A stretch of 64,000 nt of DNA, taken from positions 124,001 to 188,000 of the forward strand of contig NZ_BAABWV010000006.1 of NCBI RefSeq assembly GCF_040365005.1, read 5' to 3'. A program made the translations under genes and the position numbers. Positions 1-8,035 of the stretch are shown here, in pieces. Numbering within the stretch: the stretch's first letter is position 1; every line of letters starts with the position of its first letter. Source of the stretch: Antarcticimicrobium sp040365005. GTDB lineage: Bacteria; Pseudomonadota; Alphaproteobacteria; Rhodobacterales; Rhodobacteraceae. The notes beneath the pieces are model-generated. The model was not told where the DNA came from. It did not search any database and saw nothing but the letters and a program-made list of their open reading frames with translations.

Positions 1-58
1 GAAAAGCCAGAAGACCGGGCTGCGGCTGATCGGCAACTTCCTGCGCTGGCGGCCCTGA
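1..58 (+). CDS. hisH: HisH C-terminus (imidazole glycerol phosphate synthase glutaminase subunit), partial
   Basis: Only the last 18 residues are present (KSQKTGLRLIGNFLRWRP, stop TGA at 56-58), and the 5' part lies outside the window. HisH proteins end with a catalytic His-Pro-Glu followed by KS/RS, then GLxLxxNFL and an aromatic tail, which this matches. HisH supplies ammonia from glutamine to HisF for the imidazole glycerol phosphate step. The identification fits the hisA, hisF and hisE genes that follow on the same strand. The call rests on a short tail and on context. Confidence 0.72.
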   Translation, partial: KSQKTGLRLIGNFLRWRP

Positions 59-79
59 CCGGACCGCCCCGCGCGCCGC

Positions 80-478
80 TCAGTTCACCCGCGCCCAGAC
101 CTGCGATTTGCACACCGGCCCGAGGCACCCCCTGACGGTCATCCGGTCGCCACGCACCTGCATGGTGCCCTTGATGGTGCGGTTGTGGGCAGGCACGAAA
201 GCGTGCCCCGTCCAGACCCCGGCCCCTGCCGGAGTCATGTCCCAGAACACCCGCACCCCGAGGTTCGGCGTCTTTATCGGGCGCCCCTGACGGTCATAGG
301 TCCGCGCGATCACCCCGCAGGCCGCCGCGCCACAGGGCCGCGCCTCGATATGGGCGACGATTCCCTTTGCGTCCGGCGGCGTCAGCCAGGTGCCCAGCGG
401 CGTCTCGGCCCCGGCCAATGCCGGCACCAGGCCCGCGCAGCAGCACGCGACCAGGACCGTTCTGAAATTTTCCATCAT
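80..478 (-). CDS. DUF2147 family secreted protein (first of two tandem copies)
   Basis: About 132 residues starting at MMENFRTV, with a hydrophobic signal peptide ending near ALAGA. The mature part has the DUF2147 pattern: GTWLTP near the N-terminus, an RPCGAAACGVIAR segment with paired cysteines, then TIKGTMQVRGD and a VRGCLGPVCKSQVWARV ending. Such proteins are small periplasmic or lipocalin-like beta proteins of unknown function. Upstream in-frame ATGs at 514 and 490 exist, but the signal peptide favours 478 or 475. It is transcribed against the his genes and lies downstream of its paralogue at 632-1033. Confidence 0.85.
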   Translation of the reverse strand: MMENFRTVLVACCCAGLVPALAGAETPLGTWLTPPDAKGIVAHIEARPCGAAACGVIARTYDRQGRPIKTPNLGVRVFWDMTPAGAGVWTGHAFVPAHNRTIKGTMQVRGDRMTVRGCLGPVCKSQVWARVN

Positions 479-631
479 GTGCACCAACATCACTCCATTC
501 AGCGATACTGGCATTTGCTGCCGTCTGTCCCGGCCCGGCAGAACAAAGCCGAGGGCACTCTACACGCCCCCGGCCCCGTCCACCAAACCAATTCCCCGCC
601 CCCGCGCCCATCGGCGCATTGGCGCCGAGGT

Positions 632-1033
632 TCAGTTCACCCGGCTCCAGGTCTGTTTCGAACAGATCAGCCCGCCCGCCACGCAGCCGCGCAGCGCCAC
701 GCTGTCGCCCGAAAGATCCATCTTGCCGATGTAGATCTTGTTGTTCGAAGGGCGCCAGACCTTGCCCGCATAATGCCCGTCGCCCTCCGGCACCATGCCG
801 ATCACCAGCGTCTTGCCCTTGTTCTCCGAGTCGTATTCGCCGGAACCATTGAAAGTCCGCGCGATCACCCCGCAGAGCGCCGCGCCACAGGGCGAAATCT
901 CGACATGGGCGTAAGAGCCGTCGTCGACCTCGGTCTTCCAGGTCCCCTCCAGCGGATCGGCCGCCAGCGCCGCCCCGGCCAGCCCCAGCGCGGCGGCAAC
1001 GCCCAGCGCAAGCGGTTTGAATACACGTTTCAT
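632..1033 (-). CDS. DUF2147 family secreted protein (second tandem copy)
   Basis: 133 residues with a clear signal peptide cleaved near ALAAD. The mature part carries LEGTWKTE, ISPCGAALCGVIART and a terminal LRGCVAGGLICSKQTWSRV, closely parallel to the neighbouring 80-478 product, so the two are tandem paralogues. A GGGAGG Shine-Dalgarno sequence stands about 8 bases before the ATG. The frame stays open far upstream through hisA, but that part is an antisense GC shadow. Function is unknown, and the likely location is the periplasm. Both copies lie opposite to the histidine cluster, between hisH and hisA. Confidence 0.88.
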   Translation of the reverse strand: MKRVFKPLALGVAAALGLAGAALAADPLEGTWKTEVDDGSYAHVEISPCGAALCGVIARTFNGSGEYDSENKGKTLVIGMVPEGDGHYAGKVWRPSNNKIYIGKMDLSGDSVALRGCVAGGLICSKQTWSRVN

Positions 1034-1168
1034 CGAAAAAACCTCCCGTTTGCCCCACAGTGGCCCGCCCCCCCCGAGTCGGGCAAGGTTGACCCGGGGT
1101 CGCGTTGCAATTTGCCGCGCCCCGGTGCAAGAGGGCGCGAAACCCCGCTGCACCGGAAAGGCCCGCCG

Positions 1169-1891
1169 ATGATCCTCTACCCCGCCATCGACCTCAAGGA
1201 CGGACAGGCCGTGCGCCTCTTGCGCGGCGACATGGACAAGGCGACCGTGTTCAACGACGACCCCGCCGCCCAGGCCCGCGCCTTTGTCGAGGCCGGTTGC
1301 GACTGGCTGCACCTCGTCGATCTCAACGGCGCCTTTGCCGGCGCGCCGGTCAACGCCGCCGCGGTCGAGGCGATCCTCGCCGCCTGCGACGTGCCCGCCC
1401 AGCTCGGCGGCGGCATCCGCGACATGGCCACCATCGAGGGCTGGCTCGACAAGGGGCTGGCCCGCGTCATCCTCGGCACCGTGGCGGTGGAAAACCCCGC
1501 GCTGGTGCGCGAGGCGGCCCGCGCCTTTCCGGGCAAGGTCGCCGTCGGCATCGACGCGCGCGGCGGCAAGGTCGCGACCAAGGGCTGGGCCGAGGAAACC
1601 GACGTCGACGCCACCGATCTGGCGCGCAGCTTCGAGGATGCCGGCGTCGCCGCCATCATCTATACCGACATCCAGCGTGACGGCGCCATGCAGGGCCCCA
1701 ACGTCGAGGCCACCGCCGCACTTGCCCGCGCGGTCTCGATCCCGGTGATCGCATCCGGTGGCGTCAGCTCCATCGCCGACCTGGTCGCGCTGCGCGACTG
1801 CGGCGCATCGCTCGACGGCGCGATCTCGGGCCGCGCGCTCTATGACGGGGCGATTGATCTCAAAGAGGCGCTGTCGGTGCTGCGCGGCTAG
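1169..1891 (+). CDS. hisA: HisA, phosphoribosylformimino-5-aminoimidazole carboxamide ribotide isomerase
   Basis: 240 residues, the normal length for this cytoplasmic (beta/alpha)8 enzyme. It catalyses the Amadori isomerisation of ProFAR to PRFAR in histidine synthesis. The start MILYPAIDLKDGQAV holds the first catalytic Asp (D8), and the second lies in VGIDARGGKVA (D129). Phosphate-binding loops are seen at QLGGGIRD and VIASGGVSS. The start codon is the only one that keeps the conserved N-terminus intact. It sits in a his cluster with hisH before it and hisF and hisE after it. Confidence 0.98.
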   Translation: MILYPAIDLKDGQAVRLLRGDMDKATVFNDDPAAQARAFVEAGCDWLHLVDLNGAFAGAPVNAAAVEAILAACDVPAQLGGGIRDMATIEGWLDKGLARVILGTVAVENPALVREAARAFPGKVAVGIDARGGKVATKGWAEETDVDATDLARSFEDAGVAAIIYTDIQRDGAMQGPNVEATAALARAVSIPVIASGGVSSIADLVALRDCGASLDGAISGRALYDGAIDLKEALSVLRG

Positions 1892-1907
1892 GCCGGCGCA
1901 ACCGCGC

Positions 1908-2198
1908 ATGGCCCGCCTGGTCCACCGCATCTTCGCGCTGCTGGGGCTTGGCCCGATCCTGCTCTGGCTCGGGGCCGCCGCCAGCGTGCTGACGCTGGGC
2001 AACCTCTTTGGCTGCGATATCAACGAAGGCTCCGCCGCCCCCTGCATCGTTGCCGGCACCGACCTTGGCGAGACCGCCTATACCCTCGGGATCTTCGCCG
2101 CATGGGGGCCGCTTTTCCTGGCCCCGGTAGTGATGGGCGCGGCGATGCTCTGGGCGCTCTTCGCGGCGGTCCGGGCGCTCCTGCGCCGCCGCGCCTGA
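1908..2198 (+). CDS. Small membrane protein of unknown function
   Basis: 96 residues beginning MARLVHRIFALLGLG, 16 bases after the hisA stop, so it is likely cotranscribed. Two long hydrophobic stretches (about residues 7-32 and 58-90) suggest two membrane helices. Between them is a short loop with two cysteines (LFGCDIN and APCIV) that could form a periplasmic disulfide. The C-terminus is arginine-rich (ALLRRRA), consistent with a cytoplasmic end. I do not recognise a family. A strong hairpin follows at once. Confidence 0.72.
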   Translation: MARLVHRIFALLGLGPILLWLGAAASVLTLGNLFGCDINEGSAAPCIVAGTDLGETAYTLGIFAAWGPLFLAPVVMGAAMLWALFAAVRALLRRRA

Positions 2199-2204
2199 AA
2201 CGCA

Positions 2205-2233
2205 CCCGGCCCCGCGCAAAACACGGGGCCGGG
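2205..2233. terminator. Terminator-like hairpin between convergent genes
   Basis: A perfect 10-bp inverted repeat (CCCGGCCCCG at 2205-2214 and CGGGGCCGGG at 2224-2233) encloses an A-rich loop. It lies just past the stop of the small membrane protein and before the oppositely oriented EF-hand gene. There is no clear U-run on either side, so it may act with Rho or simply protect 3' ends. Confidence 0.5.
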
Positions 2234-2292
2234 CCAAGGGGCCGGCACGGGGGACGGGTCCGGCCCGGAAAAATCAGGTCAACCGGGGGCGA

Positions 2293-2538
2293 TCAGCCCT
2301 CGCTCAGCAGCCCGGCCGCCATCGCGGCGTCAGCTTCCGCCGTGTCGACCTCGCCATCGGCATTGACGTCGATCTTGGCAAAGGTCTCGGCGTTCATGTC
2401 CGGAAACGCCGCCTTCAGCTCGTCCATCGAATAGGTGCCATTGCCGTCGGCGTCCTGCTCGGCGGTCAGCGCCTGTGCCGCCAGCGGGCTTGCGATCAGT
2501 GCGGCCAGCGCGGCGGATTTCAGGGCAAACATCTTCAT
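2293..2538 (-). CDS. Secreted EF-hand domain protein
   Basis: 81 residues from MKMFALKSAALAAL. A signal peptide ends near AAQA. The mature protein is essentially two EF-hand loops: DADGNGTYSMDEL (about residues 30-42) and DVNADGEVDTAEA (about 57-69), with Asp/Asn at the calcium-coordinating positions and a terminal Glu or Asp. It is probably a periplasmic calcium-binding protein. AGGAGA lies upstream of the ATG. It is transcribed divergently from hisF, so it is not part of the histidine pathway. Confidence 0.88.
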   Translation of the reverse strand: MKMFALKSAALAALIASPLAAQALTAEQDADGNGTYSMDELKAAFPDMNAETFAKIDVNADGEVDTAEADAAMAAGLLSEG

Positions 2539-2891
2539 GACAACTCTCCTTATTGTCCTGTGTCTCTCCGGCCGCCGGACCATCCGGCAGGCCGTGAGGG
2601 CAAGCTAGGCGCGGATTTCACCCGCCGCGAGGGCATGGGGCCGGCGCCCCGATTTCCGGCAAGACATTGCCTTTTCAGCGAAAATCGCGCGCGTCCTTTT
2701 GCCGGGCGCGGCGCGTGATCCTTTCTCCGCCGGCCCGTCCCCCCGCCCCGCGCAACTTCGCGCCCATGGCGCGCCCCGGCCCGGTCCGGCCATTGACCCC
2801 ACCGCCGCCGCCTGCCAGCGCGCGCCCGCGCCGATGCGCCCCTTCCCCCTCTGGCCGCCGGGGGGTATGTAGGCGGCAAAGGAGCGGCCCC
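2539..2891. other. Gene-free divergent promoter region, EF-hand gene / hisF
   Basis: About 350 bases with no convincing coding frame. Frames that stay open here have no ribosome-binding site and very skewed proline/arginine composition. The stretch must hold the divergent promoters of the EF-hand gene and of hisFE. I see a slightly AT-richer patch near 2655-2710 but no sigma-70 boxes I would defend. GGCGGCAAAGGAG just before 2892 supplies the hisF ribosome-binding site. Confidence 0.5.
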
Positions 2892-3659
2892 ATGCTGAAA
2901 ACCCGCATCATTCCCTGCCTCGACGTGGCCGATGGCCGCGTGGTCAAGGGCGTCAACTTCGTCGATCTGGTGGACGCCGGCGACCCGGTCGAGGCCGCCC
3001 GTGCCTATGACGCCGCCGGCGCCGACGAGCTGTGCTTTCTCGACATCCACGCCACCCATGAGAATCGCGGCACCATGTACGACCTGGTGCAGCGCACCGC
3101 CGAGCAGTGCTATATCCCGCTGACCGTGGGCGGCGGCGTGCGCACCCGCGAGGACGTGCGCGCCCTGCTGCTGGCCGGGGCCGACAAGGTCAGCTTCAAC
3201 TCCGCCGCCGTGGCCGATCCCGGCGTCATCGCCGAGGCCGCCGAGCAGTTCGGCAGCCAGTGCATCGTCTGCGCCATCGACGCCAAGACGGTCTCGCCCG
3301 GCAAGTGGGAGATCTTCACCCACGGCGGTCGCCGCGCCACCGGCATCGACGCGGTCGAATTTGCCCGTACCGTCACCGCCAAGGGCGCGGGGGAAATCCT
3401 GCTCACCTCGATGGACCGTGACGGTACGCGGGCGGGCTTCAACCTGCCGTTGACCCGCGCCATCGCCGACGCGGTCGACGTTCCGGTGATCGCGAGCGGG
3501 GGCGTCGGCACGCTGCAACACCTCGTCGATGGCGTCACCGAGGGGCACGCCAGCGCCGTTCTGGCCGCCTCGATCTTTCACTTCGGGGATTTCACCATCC
3601 GCGAGGCCAAGGAATACATGGCCGCCGCCGGCCTGCCGATGCGGATGGAGTTTGCCTGA
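2892..3659 (+). CDS. hisF: HisF, imidazole glycerol phosphate synthase cyclase subunit
   Basis: 255 residues, standard length. With HisH it converts PRFAR and glutamine-derived ammonia into imidazole glycerol phosphate and AICAR. Catalytic Asp residues D11 (IIPCLDVADGRVVKG) and D130 (VCAIDAKTV) are present, as are the phosphate loops TVGGGVRT and VIASGGVGT. The AAAGGAG ribosome-binding site lies 8 bases before the ATG. The stop overlaps the hisE start (ATGA at 3659), so the two are translationally coupled. Confidence 0.98.
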   Translation: MLKTRIIPCLDVADGRVVKGVNFVDLVDAGDPVEAARAYDAAGADELCFLDIHATHENRGTMYDLVQRTAEQCYIPLTVGGGVRTREDVRALLLAGADKVSFNSAAVADPGVIAEAAEQFGSQCIVCAIDAKTVSPGKWEIFTHGGRRATGIDAVEFARTVTAKGAGEILLTSMDRDGTRAGFNLPLTRAIADAVDVPVIASGGVGTLQHLVDGVTEGHASAVLAASIFHFGDFTIREAKEYMAAAGLPMRMEFA

Positions 3660-3973
3660 TGACCGTGCTCGACCAACTCGCCCAGACCATCGCCCAGCGC
3701 GCCGAGGCCGACCCCGACAGCAGCTGGACCGCCAAGCTTCTGGCCAAGGGTCCCGAGAAATGCGCCGAGAAATTCGGTGAAGAGGCCGTCGAGGCGATCA
3801 TCGAGGCGGTCAAGGGCGACCGCGCCCGCCTCACCTCCGAGGCCGCCGACGTGCTCTATCACCTGCTGGTGATGCTGCAATCGCGGCAGGTGCCGCTCTC
3901 GGACGTGCTGGGTGAACTGGCCCGCCGGCAGGGCACCAGCGGCATCGCCGAGAAGGCCGCGCGCAAGGGATAG
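3659..3973 (+). CDS. hisE: HisE, phosphoribosyl-ATP pyrophosphatase
   Basis: 104 residues, the usual size of stand-alone HisE. It is an all-alpha MazG-like enzyme removing pyrophosphate from phosphoribosyl-ATP. Metal-binding acidic helices are visible at KCAEKFGEEAVEAIIEA (about residues 37-53) and SEAADVLYHLLVML. The start overlaps the hisF stop. In many bacteria HisE is fused to HisI; here it is separate. Confidence 0.96.
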   Translation: MTVLDQLAQTIAQRAEADPDSSWTAKLLAKGPEKCAEKFGEEAVEAIIEAVKGDRARLTSEAADVLYHLLVMLQSRQVPLSDVLGELARRQGTSGIAEKAARKG

Positions 3974-4056
3974 CCGTCGCCGCGTCCCGTGCCAATGCTT
4001 GACCCCATGCCATCGCCCCGGATACCCAATCCGCAAGAGCGAGGGGAGACGAGCAG

Positions 4057-5256
4057 ATGACCATCCATTCCGGCGCGCGGGGCGGCCTGCGCCTGCCCGT
4101 GATCGAGACCGTCAATGCCTTTGTCGCGTTTCTCTTCGCCGCCTCCGCCCCGGTCGCCATCATCCTCGCCGCCGGCGCCCGCGGCGGGCTCACGGACTCC
4201 GATCTCGCCTCGTGGATCTTTGCCGCCTTCACGCTCAACGGGGCGCTGACCATCGGCATGTCGCGGGCGTTTCGCCTGCCGCTGGCATTTTTCTGGACCA
4301 TTCCCGGCACCGTTCTTGTCGGCGCCGCGCTGCAATCGCTGTCGCTGCAGGAGGTGATCGGTGCCTACCTGCTGACCGCGCTTCTGCTGCTGGTGCTGGG
4401 GCTCACCGGCTGGGTGCGGGCGGCGATGGCGCGGCTGCCGATGCCCATCGTGATGGGCATGGTCGCCGGGGTCTTCGTGCAGTTCGGACTGGACTGGATC
4501 CGCGCCTTCGAGACCGACTTCACCCTCGTCGCGGCGATGAGCGCGGCCTTCTTCGCCCTGACCAGCCTGCCACGCCTGCAACGGCTGCTGCCACCGATGA
4601 TCGTGGTGCTGGTGGTCGGGCTGGCGGTGCTGGCCCTGCAGGGCGGTGGCGTGACCCTGCCCGAGACCACCGGCCCGGTGCTGGCCCACCCCACCCTCTA
4701 CACCCCCGTCTTCTCGCTTGCCGCGACGCTGGAGCTTGTGATCCCGCTCGCCATCACCGTGATCGCCGCACAGAACGCGCAGGGCATCGTGATCCTGCGC
4801 AGCTCCGGCCATGAGCCGCCGGTCAGCGCGATCACCACCGCGTGCGGCGCCGCCTCGGCCCTCACCGCGCTGTTCGGCTGCGTCTCCACCTGCCTCACCG
4901 GCCCCTCCAACGCGATCCTCGTGTCCGGAGGAGAGCCGGACCGCCACTGGATCGCCGCCGTGCTGCTCGGCCTCTTCGCCATCCTGTTCGGGCTGTTCGC
5001 GCCGCTGGTCACCACGCTGCTGCTGGCCACGCCGGCGGCCTTCCTCTCGACGCTGGCCGGGCTGGCGCTCCTGCGCACGCTGCAGGCGGCGTTCCAGACC
5101 TCCTTTGCCGGCGCCTTCCCGTTGGGGGCGCTGGTCGCTTTCCTCGTCACCATGGCCGGGCTGCCGGTCTTCAACATCGGCGCGCCGTTCTGGGGCCTCG
5201 TCTTCGGCGTGCTGACCAGCCTGCTGTTGGAGCGCGAGGCCTTTGCCAAACACTGA
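4057..5256 (+). CDS. BenE-family benzoate/H+ symporter-like membrane transporter
   Basis: 399 residues with about twelve hydrophobic segments, matching the BenE family of the nucleobase/anion superfamily fold. Typical features are the N-terminal PVIETVNAFVAFLFAASAPVA, the FFWTIPGTVLVGA re-entrant-like segment, MVAGVFVQFGLDWI, and FGCVSTCLTGPSNAIL. BenE proteins import benzoate or related aromatic acids with protons. No aromatic catabolism genes adjoin it, so the substrate is not settled. AGGGGAG lies before the ATG. The FAD oxidoreductase begins 13 bases after the stop, suggesting one transcript. Confidence 0.85.
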   Translation: MTIHSGARGGLRLPVIETVNAFVAFLFAASAPVAIILAAGARGGLTDSDLASWIFAAFTLNGALTIGMSRAFRLPLAFFWTIPGTVLVGAALQSLSLQEVIGAYLLTALLLLVLGLTGWVRAAMARLPMPIVMGMVAGVFVQFGLDWIRAFETDFTLVAAMSAAFFALTSLPRLQRLLPPMIVVLVVGLAVLALQGGGVTLPETTGPVLAHPTLYTPVFSLAATLELVIPLAITVIAAQNAQGIVILRSSGHEPPVSAITTACGAASALTALFGCVSTCLTGPSNAILVSGGEPDRHWIAAVLLGLFAILFGLFAPLVTTLLLATPAAFLSTLAGLALLRTLQAAFQTSFAGAFPLGALVAFLVTMAGLPVFNIGAPFWGLVFGVLTSLLLEREAFAKH

Positions 5257-5269
5257 AAGGACCCGCCCC

Positions 5270-6517
5270 ATGCCGGATATCGACATCGCCGTGATCGGCG
5301 CCGGGATCGTCGGAACCTCCACCGCGCTCTGGGCAAGGATGCGCGGCCACCGGGTGCTGCTGGCCGACCCCAACCCACCCGGCTCGGGCACCAGTTCCGG
5401 CAACGCCTGCACGCTGGCCACCTATGCCTGCCTGCCGGTCAACGACCCCTCGGTGCTGACCGGCCTGCCAAAACTGATGGTCAGCCGCGACAGCCCGCTG
5501 GCGGTCTCCTACGTCCACGCCCTGCGCAACCCGCGCTGGATGCTGTCGTTCCTGGCCAATTGCCGCGCCGCCCGCGCCCGCACCATCGCCGGGCAGCTGG
5601 CCGACCTGCTGTCGCATGCCGACGCCGGGCTGAACCCGCTGATCGCCGAGGCCGGGGCCGAGGATCTCGTCGTTGCGCGCGGCCAGCTCTCGGTCTGGTC
5701 CACCGAGGCCGGCGCGCAGGGCGCCGAAGCCGGCCTTGCCCTGCGCCAACGGCTCGGCATCCCCTTTACCGAACTCTCCCCAGAGCAAGCCCGCGAAATG
5801 GAACCCGGTCTGCGCCTGCCCATCGAACGCGCGGTGCATTTTCCTGCCGCCCGCCACATCCGCGACCCCGAGGAACTGGTGCGCCGGATGCACGCCCGTT
5901 TCCTCGAGTTGGGCGGCACATGGCGGCAATCCACCGTCACCGGAACCCGCGCCCATGACAGCGGGGTCGAGATCACCCTCGACGACGGCACCTATACCGC
6001 CGGGCACGCGGTGCTGGCCGCCGGGGCCTTCTCCAAACGGGTTCGGGGGGCCGGTGCCGAGCGCCTGCCGCTGGGCACCGAGCGTGGCTATCACCTGCTC
6101 TACGCCGGTGAGGCCGCCCGCGTCACCCGCCCGGTCGGCTGGGGCGAGGGCGGCTTTTACGCGGTGCCGATGGCGCGCGGGCTGCGGCTGGCCGGCACGG
6201 TCGAGATCGCCGCGCTGGAGGCGCCGGAGAACGCCGGGCGGCTGGATTATATCGCCCGCAAGGGGGCCGAGATGCTGGGCCCCCTGCCCGCGCCCGACAG
6301 CCATTGGCTGGGCTTTCGCCCGACCATGCCCGATGCGCTGCCGGTGCTCGGCCCCAGCCCCACCTCGGAGCGGATCATCCACGCCTTCGGGCACCAGCAC
6401 CTCGGCCTCACGCTCGGCGGATTGTCGGGGCGCATCGTCACCGACCTGGCCGAGGGGCGCCAACCCAACCTCGACATCACCCCGTTCCGTCCGAGCCGCA
6501 GTTTCGCGCCGCTATAG
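5270..6517 (+). CDS. FAD-dependent D-amino-acid dehydrogenase-like oxidoreductase (DadA type)
   Basis: 415 residues of the DAO family. The N-terminal Rossmann motif is AVIGAGIVGTSTALWA (about residues 7-22), followed by the acidic ribose-binding end VLLADPNPPGSGTSSGN. The C-terminus has the FAD-contacting HQHLGLTLGGLSGRIV segment. DadA-type enzymes deaminate D-amino acids and pass electrons to the respiratory chain. The start was chosen 13 bases after the transporter stop because it places the GxGxxG motif at the very N-terminus. The exact substrate is unknown. Its 3' end overlaps the opposite-strand kinase-like gene by 6 bases. Confidence 0.86.
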   Translation: MPDIDIAVIGAGIVGTSTALWARMRGHRVLLADPNPPGSGTSSGNACTLATYACLPVNDPSVLTGLPKLMVSRDSPLAVSYVHALRNPRWMLSFLANCRAARARTIAGQLADLLSHADAGLNPLIAEAGAEDLVVARGQLSVWSTEAGAQGAEAGLALRQRLGIPFTELSPEQAREMEPGLRLPIERAVHFPAARHIRDPEELVRRMHARFLELGGTWRQSTVTGTRAHDSGVEITLDDGTYTAGHAVLAAGAFSKRVRGAGAERLPLGTERGYHLLYAGEAARVTRPVGWGEGGFYAVPMARGLRLAGTVEIAALEAPENAGRLDYIARKGAEMLGPLPAPDSHWLGFRPTMPDALPVLGPSPTSERIIHAFGHQHLGLTLGGLSGRIVTDLAEGRQPNLDITPFRPSRSFAPL

Positions 6518-6997
6518 GCGGTGCAGCTCGACGGTGAACCCCTCTTCCAGCGTCGGCGCGACGAAATGGCGGGAGATCTGGTGGAACTGTTCTTCGGTCG
6601 CCGCAAAGGGGTGATCGCCCTGCGCGTTGCGGGCGCGCAACCGCTCCAAACACACCGCGTCAGGCACATCCAGTACATGCAGGACATGGCCCGCCCCACA
6701 ACGGTCGAGGATGCCGCGCATCCAGGCCCGCGTCTCGACCGTGTTGGCCGGGAAATCCAGAACCACCGAGGCCCCGGCGTTCAGCAATGACGCCACATGC
6801 GGCCCGAGGACCCCGCGCAGACGCCCCGCGCAGCGCACATAATCCCGGACGGACGACATCTGGTCGGAAAAAAGACCGCTCAGCCAGTCGTCTTCCGAGA
6901 TCACGACGGTTCCGGGCAAGCGGCCCAGTTCTTCGGTCAGCGTCGATTTGCCCGAGCCGATCTTTCCGCACAGCATGTGCAGTGTAGGAGAGGACAT
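6512..6997 (-). CDS. P-loop ATPase / kinase-like protein
   Basis: 161 residues. A Walker A motif (CGKIGSGKSTL, about residues 10-20) is followed by VISEDDWLSGLF and later VVLDFPANTVETR, the pattern of small zeta-toxin/shikimate-kinase-like AAA kinases that act on small molecules. A basic lid-like segment CLERLRARNAQGDHPF follows. Such proteins are often annotated only as 'AAA family ATPase', and the substrate is unknown. It stands alone between a convergent neighbour and the mtfA terminator. No partner antitoxin-like gene is adjacent. Confidence 0.8.
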   Translation of the reverse strand: MSSPTLHMLCGKIGSGKSTLTEELGRLPGTVVISEDDWLSGLFSDQMSSVRDYVRCAGRLRGVLGPHVASLLNAGASVVLDFPANTVETRAWMRGILDRCGAGHVLHVLDVPDAVCLERLRARNAQGDHPFAATEEQFHQISRHFVAPTLEEGFTVELHRL

Positions 6998-7045
6998 GAA
7001 AACACCCGTGTTCGGCGCAATGCGCGCCAGTGACGATCAGATACC

Positions 7046-7073
7046 AAAACCCGGCCCGGCGTGTCAGGCCGGG
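7046..7073 (-). terminator. Intrinsic terminator after mtfA
   Basis: On the minus strand CCCGGCC (7073-7067) and GGCCGGG (7056-7050) form a 7-bp GC stem, followed by TTTTGG. It lies about 140 bases past the mtfA stop with no gene in between, so it probably ends the mtfA message. Confidence 0.55.
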
Positions 7074-7210
7074 ACGATAATTCGACAGCGGCGCAGACCG
7101 CCGATCATCTGAACAAGGGGTGTCATGCCGGTCAGAAACACGATTCCCGCGCCGCTGTCCACCGCCCGCTGACGCACCCCGCCCCAGGCTGTTGCGCTTC
7201 GGCCCCGGGC

Positions 7211-8035
7211 TTACCGGGGCGCGTCCCAGGTGACCGGCTCCAGACGGAACAGCGCCGCCAGTTGCGCGTAGATCGCCGGCACCTCGCGTTTCAACTCCGC
7301 CGGCCTTTCGAAAAACGCCTCGACCGCCACCGCGAAAAACTCTTCCGGCCCCTCCGCGCCATAGGCATCCAGAACCGTCCGGCGCCCCATCTGCACCTGC
7401 TGCACATGCGCCTCATAGGCCGGACCAAAGGCGCGCGCCCAATCCGCGAACTTCTGCTCCGGGTCGAGGATCGGAACCCCGTCGGTATGGCCCGAGAGAT
7501 CGTCGATCTGGTGGGCAAATTCGTGAAACACCACGTTATGGCCGTCGTGATCGTCCAGCGCCCCCTGCTGGCTGTGCGCCCAAGACAGCACCACCGGCCC
7601 CCGCGACCAGCTTTCGCCGGTGCGCACGATCTCGCGCTCGGTCACCACGTATCCGTTGTGCTGCGCCTGCCGCGATTTGAACGCCCCGGGATAGAGCAGG
7701 ATGGTGGTCAGATGCTTGTACCAAGTGTCGCTGTTGACCACGAGCAGGCAGGCCTGCGCCGCGATCGACAGCCGCATTTCCTCGGTCACCTCCAGCCCGT
7801 TGCAACCGACGAAATCGACCTGGTCGAGGAACGCGTTGATCTTGCCCTCCAGCCGGTCGCGCAGAGTCGCGGGCAGCTTGCGGGTCAGCGGAACCTCTTC
7901 CGCCACGATGGCGCGCTCACTCTCCGACAGCGGCGTCTCGAACAGGGTCTTGCGGACCCTGCGCCGCGACCAGAACCGGTAACCCAGGGCACCGCCCGCC
8001 GCGATCAGGAGCATGAGAAGGAGCATGGGGGTCAT
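7211..8035 (-). CDS. mtfA: MtfA-type zinc peptidase
   Basis: 274 residues. An N-terminal membrane helix (MLLLMLLIAAGGALGY) is followed by the MtfA peptidase domain with the zinc motif HEFAH (residues 171-175) and a downstream glutamate pair in PEEFFAVAVEAFFE (about 230-243) that supplies the third ligand. In E. coli MtfA interacts with the repressor Mlc and has aminopeptidase activity; homologues are widespread. The MTPMLLL start was chosen because the longer open frame upstream (to 8287) is arginine-rich and noncoding in look. GGAG stands shortly before this ATG. Confidence 0.92.
   Translation of the reverse strand: MTPMLLLMLLIAAGGALGYRFWSRRRVRKTLFETPLSESERAIVAEEVPLTRKLPATLRDRLEGKINAFLDQVDFVGCNGLEVTEEMRLSIAAQACLLVVNSDTWYKHLTTILLYPGAFKSRQAQHNGYVVTEREIVRTGESWSRGPVVLSWAHSQQGALDDHDGHNVVFHEFAHQIDDLSGHTDGVPILDPEQKFADWARAFGPAYEAHVQQVQMGRRTVLDAYGAEGPEEFFAVAVEAFFERPAELKREVPAIYAQLAALFRLEPVTWDAPR

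Noticed and set aside
185..1168. Long plus-strand open frame running into hisA
   Set aside because: The first part is antisense to the two DUF2147 genes, has no ribosome-binding site and is arginine/proline-biased; only the hisA part from 1169 is real.
1034..2059. Minus-strand extension of the second DUF2147 gene across hisA
   Set aside because: It is an antisense GC shadow; the true start at 1033 has a GGGAGG site and a signal peptide.
3859..5421. 520-residue minus-strand frame opposite the BenE-type gene
   Set aside because: The sequence is full of Gln/Gly/Arg/His runs, has no domain, and mirrors the codons of the plus-strand transporter.
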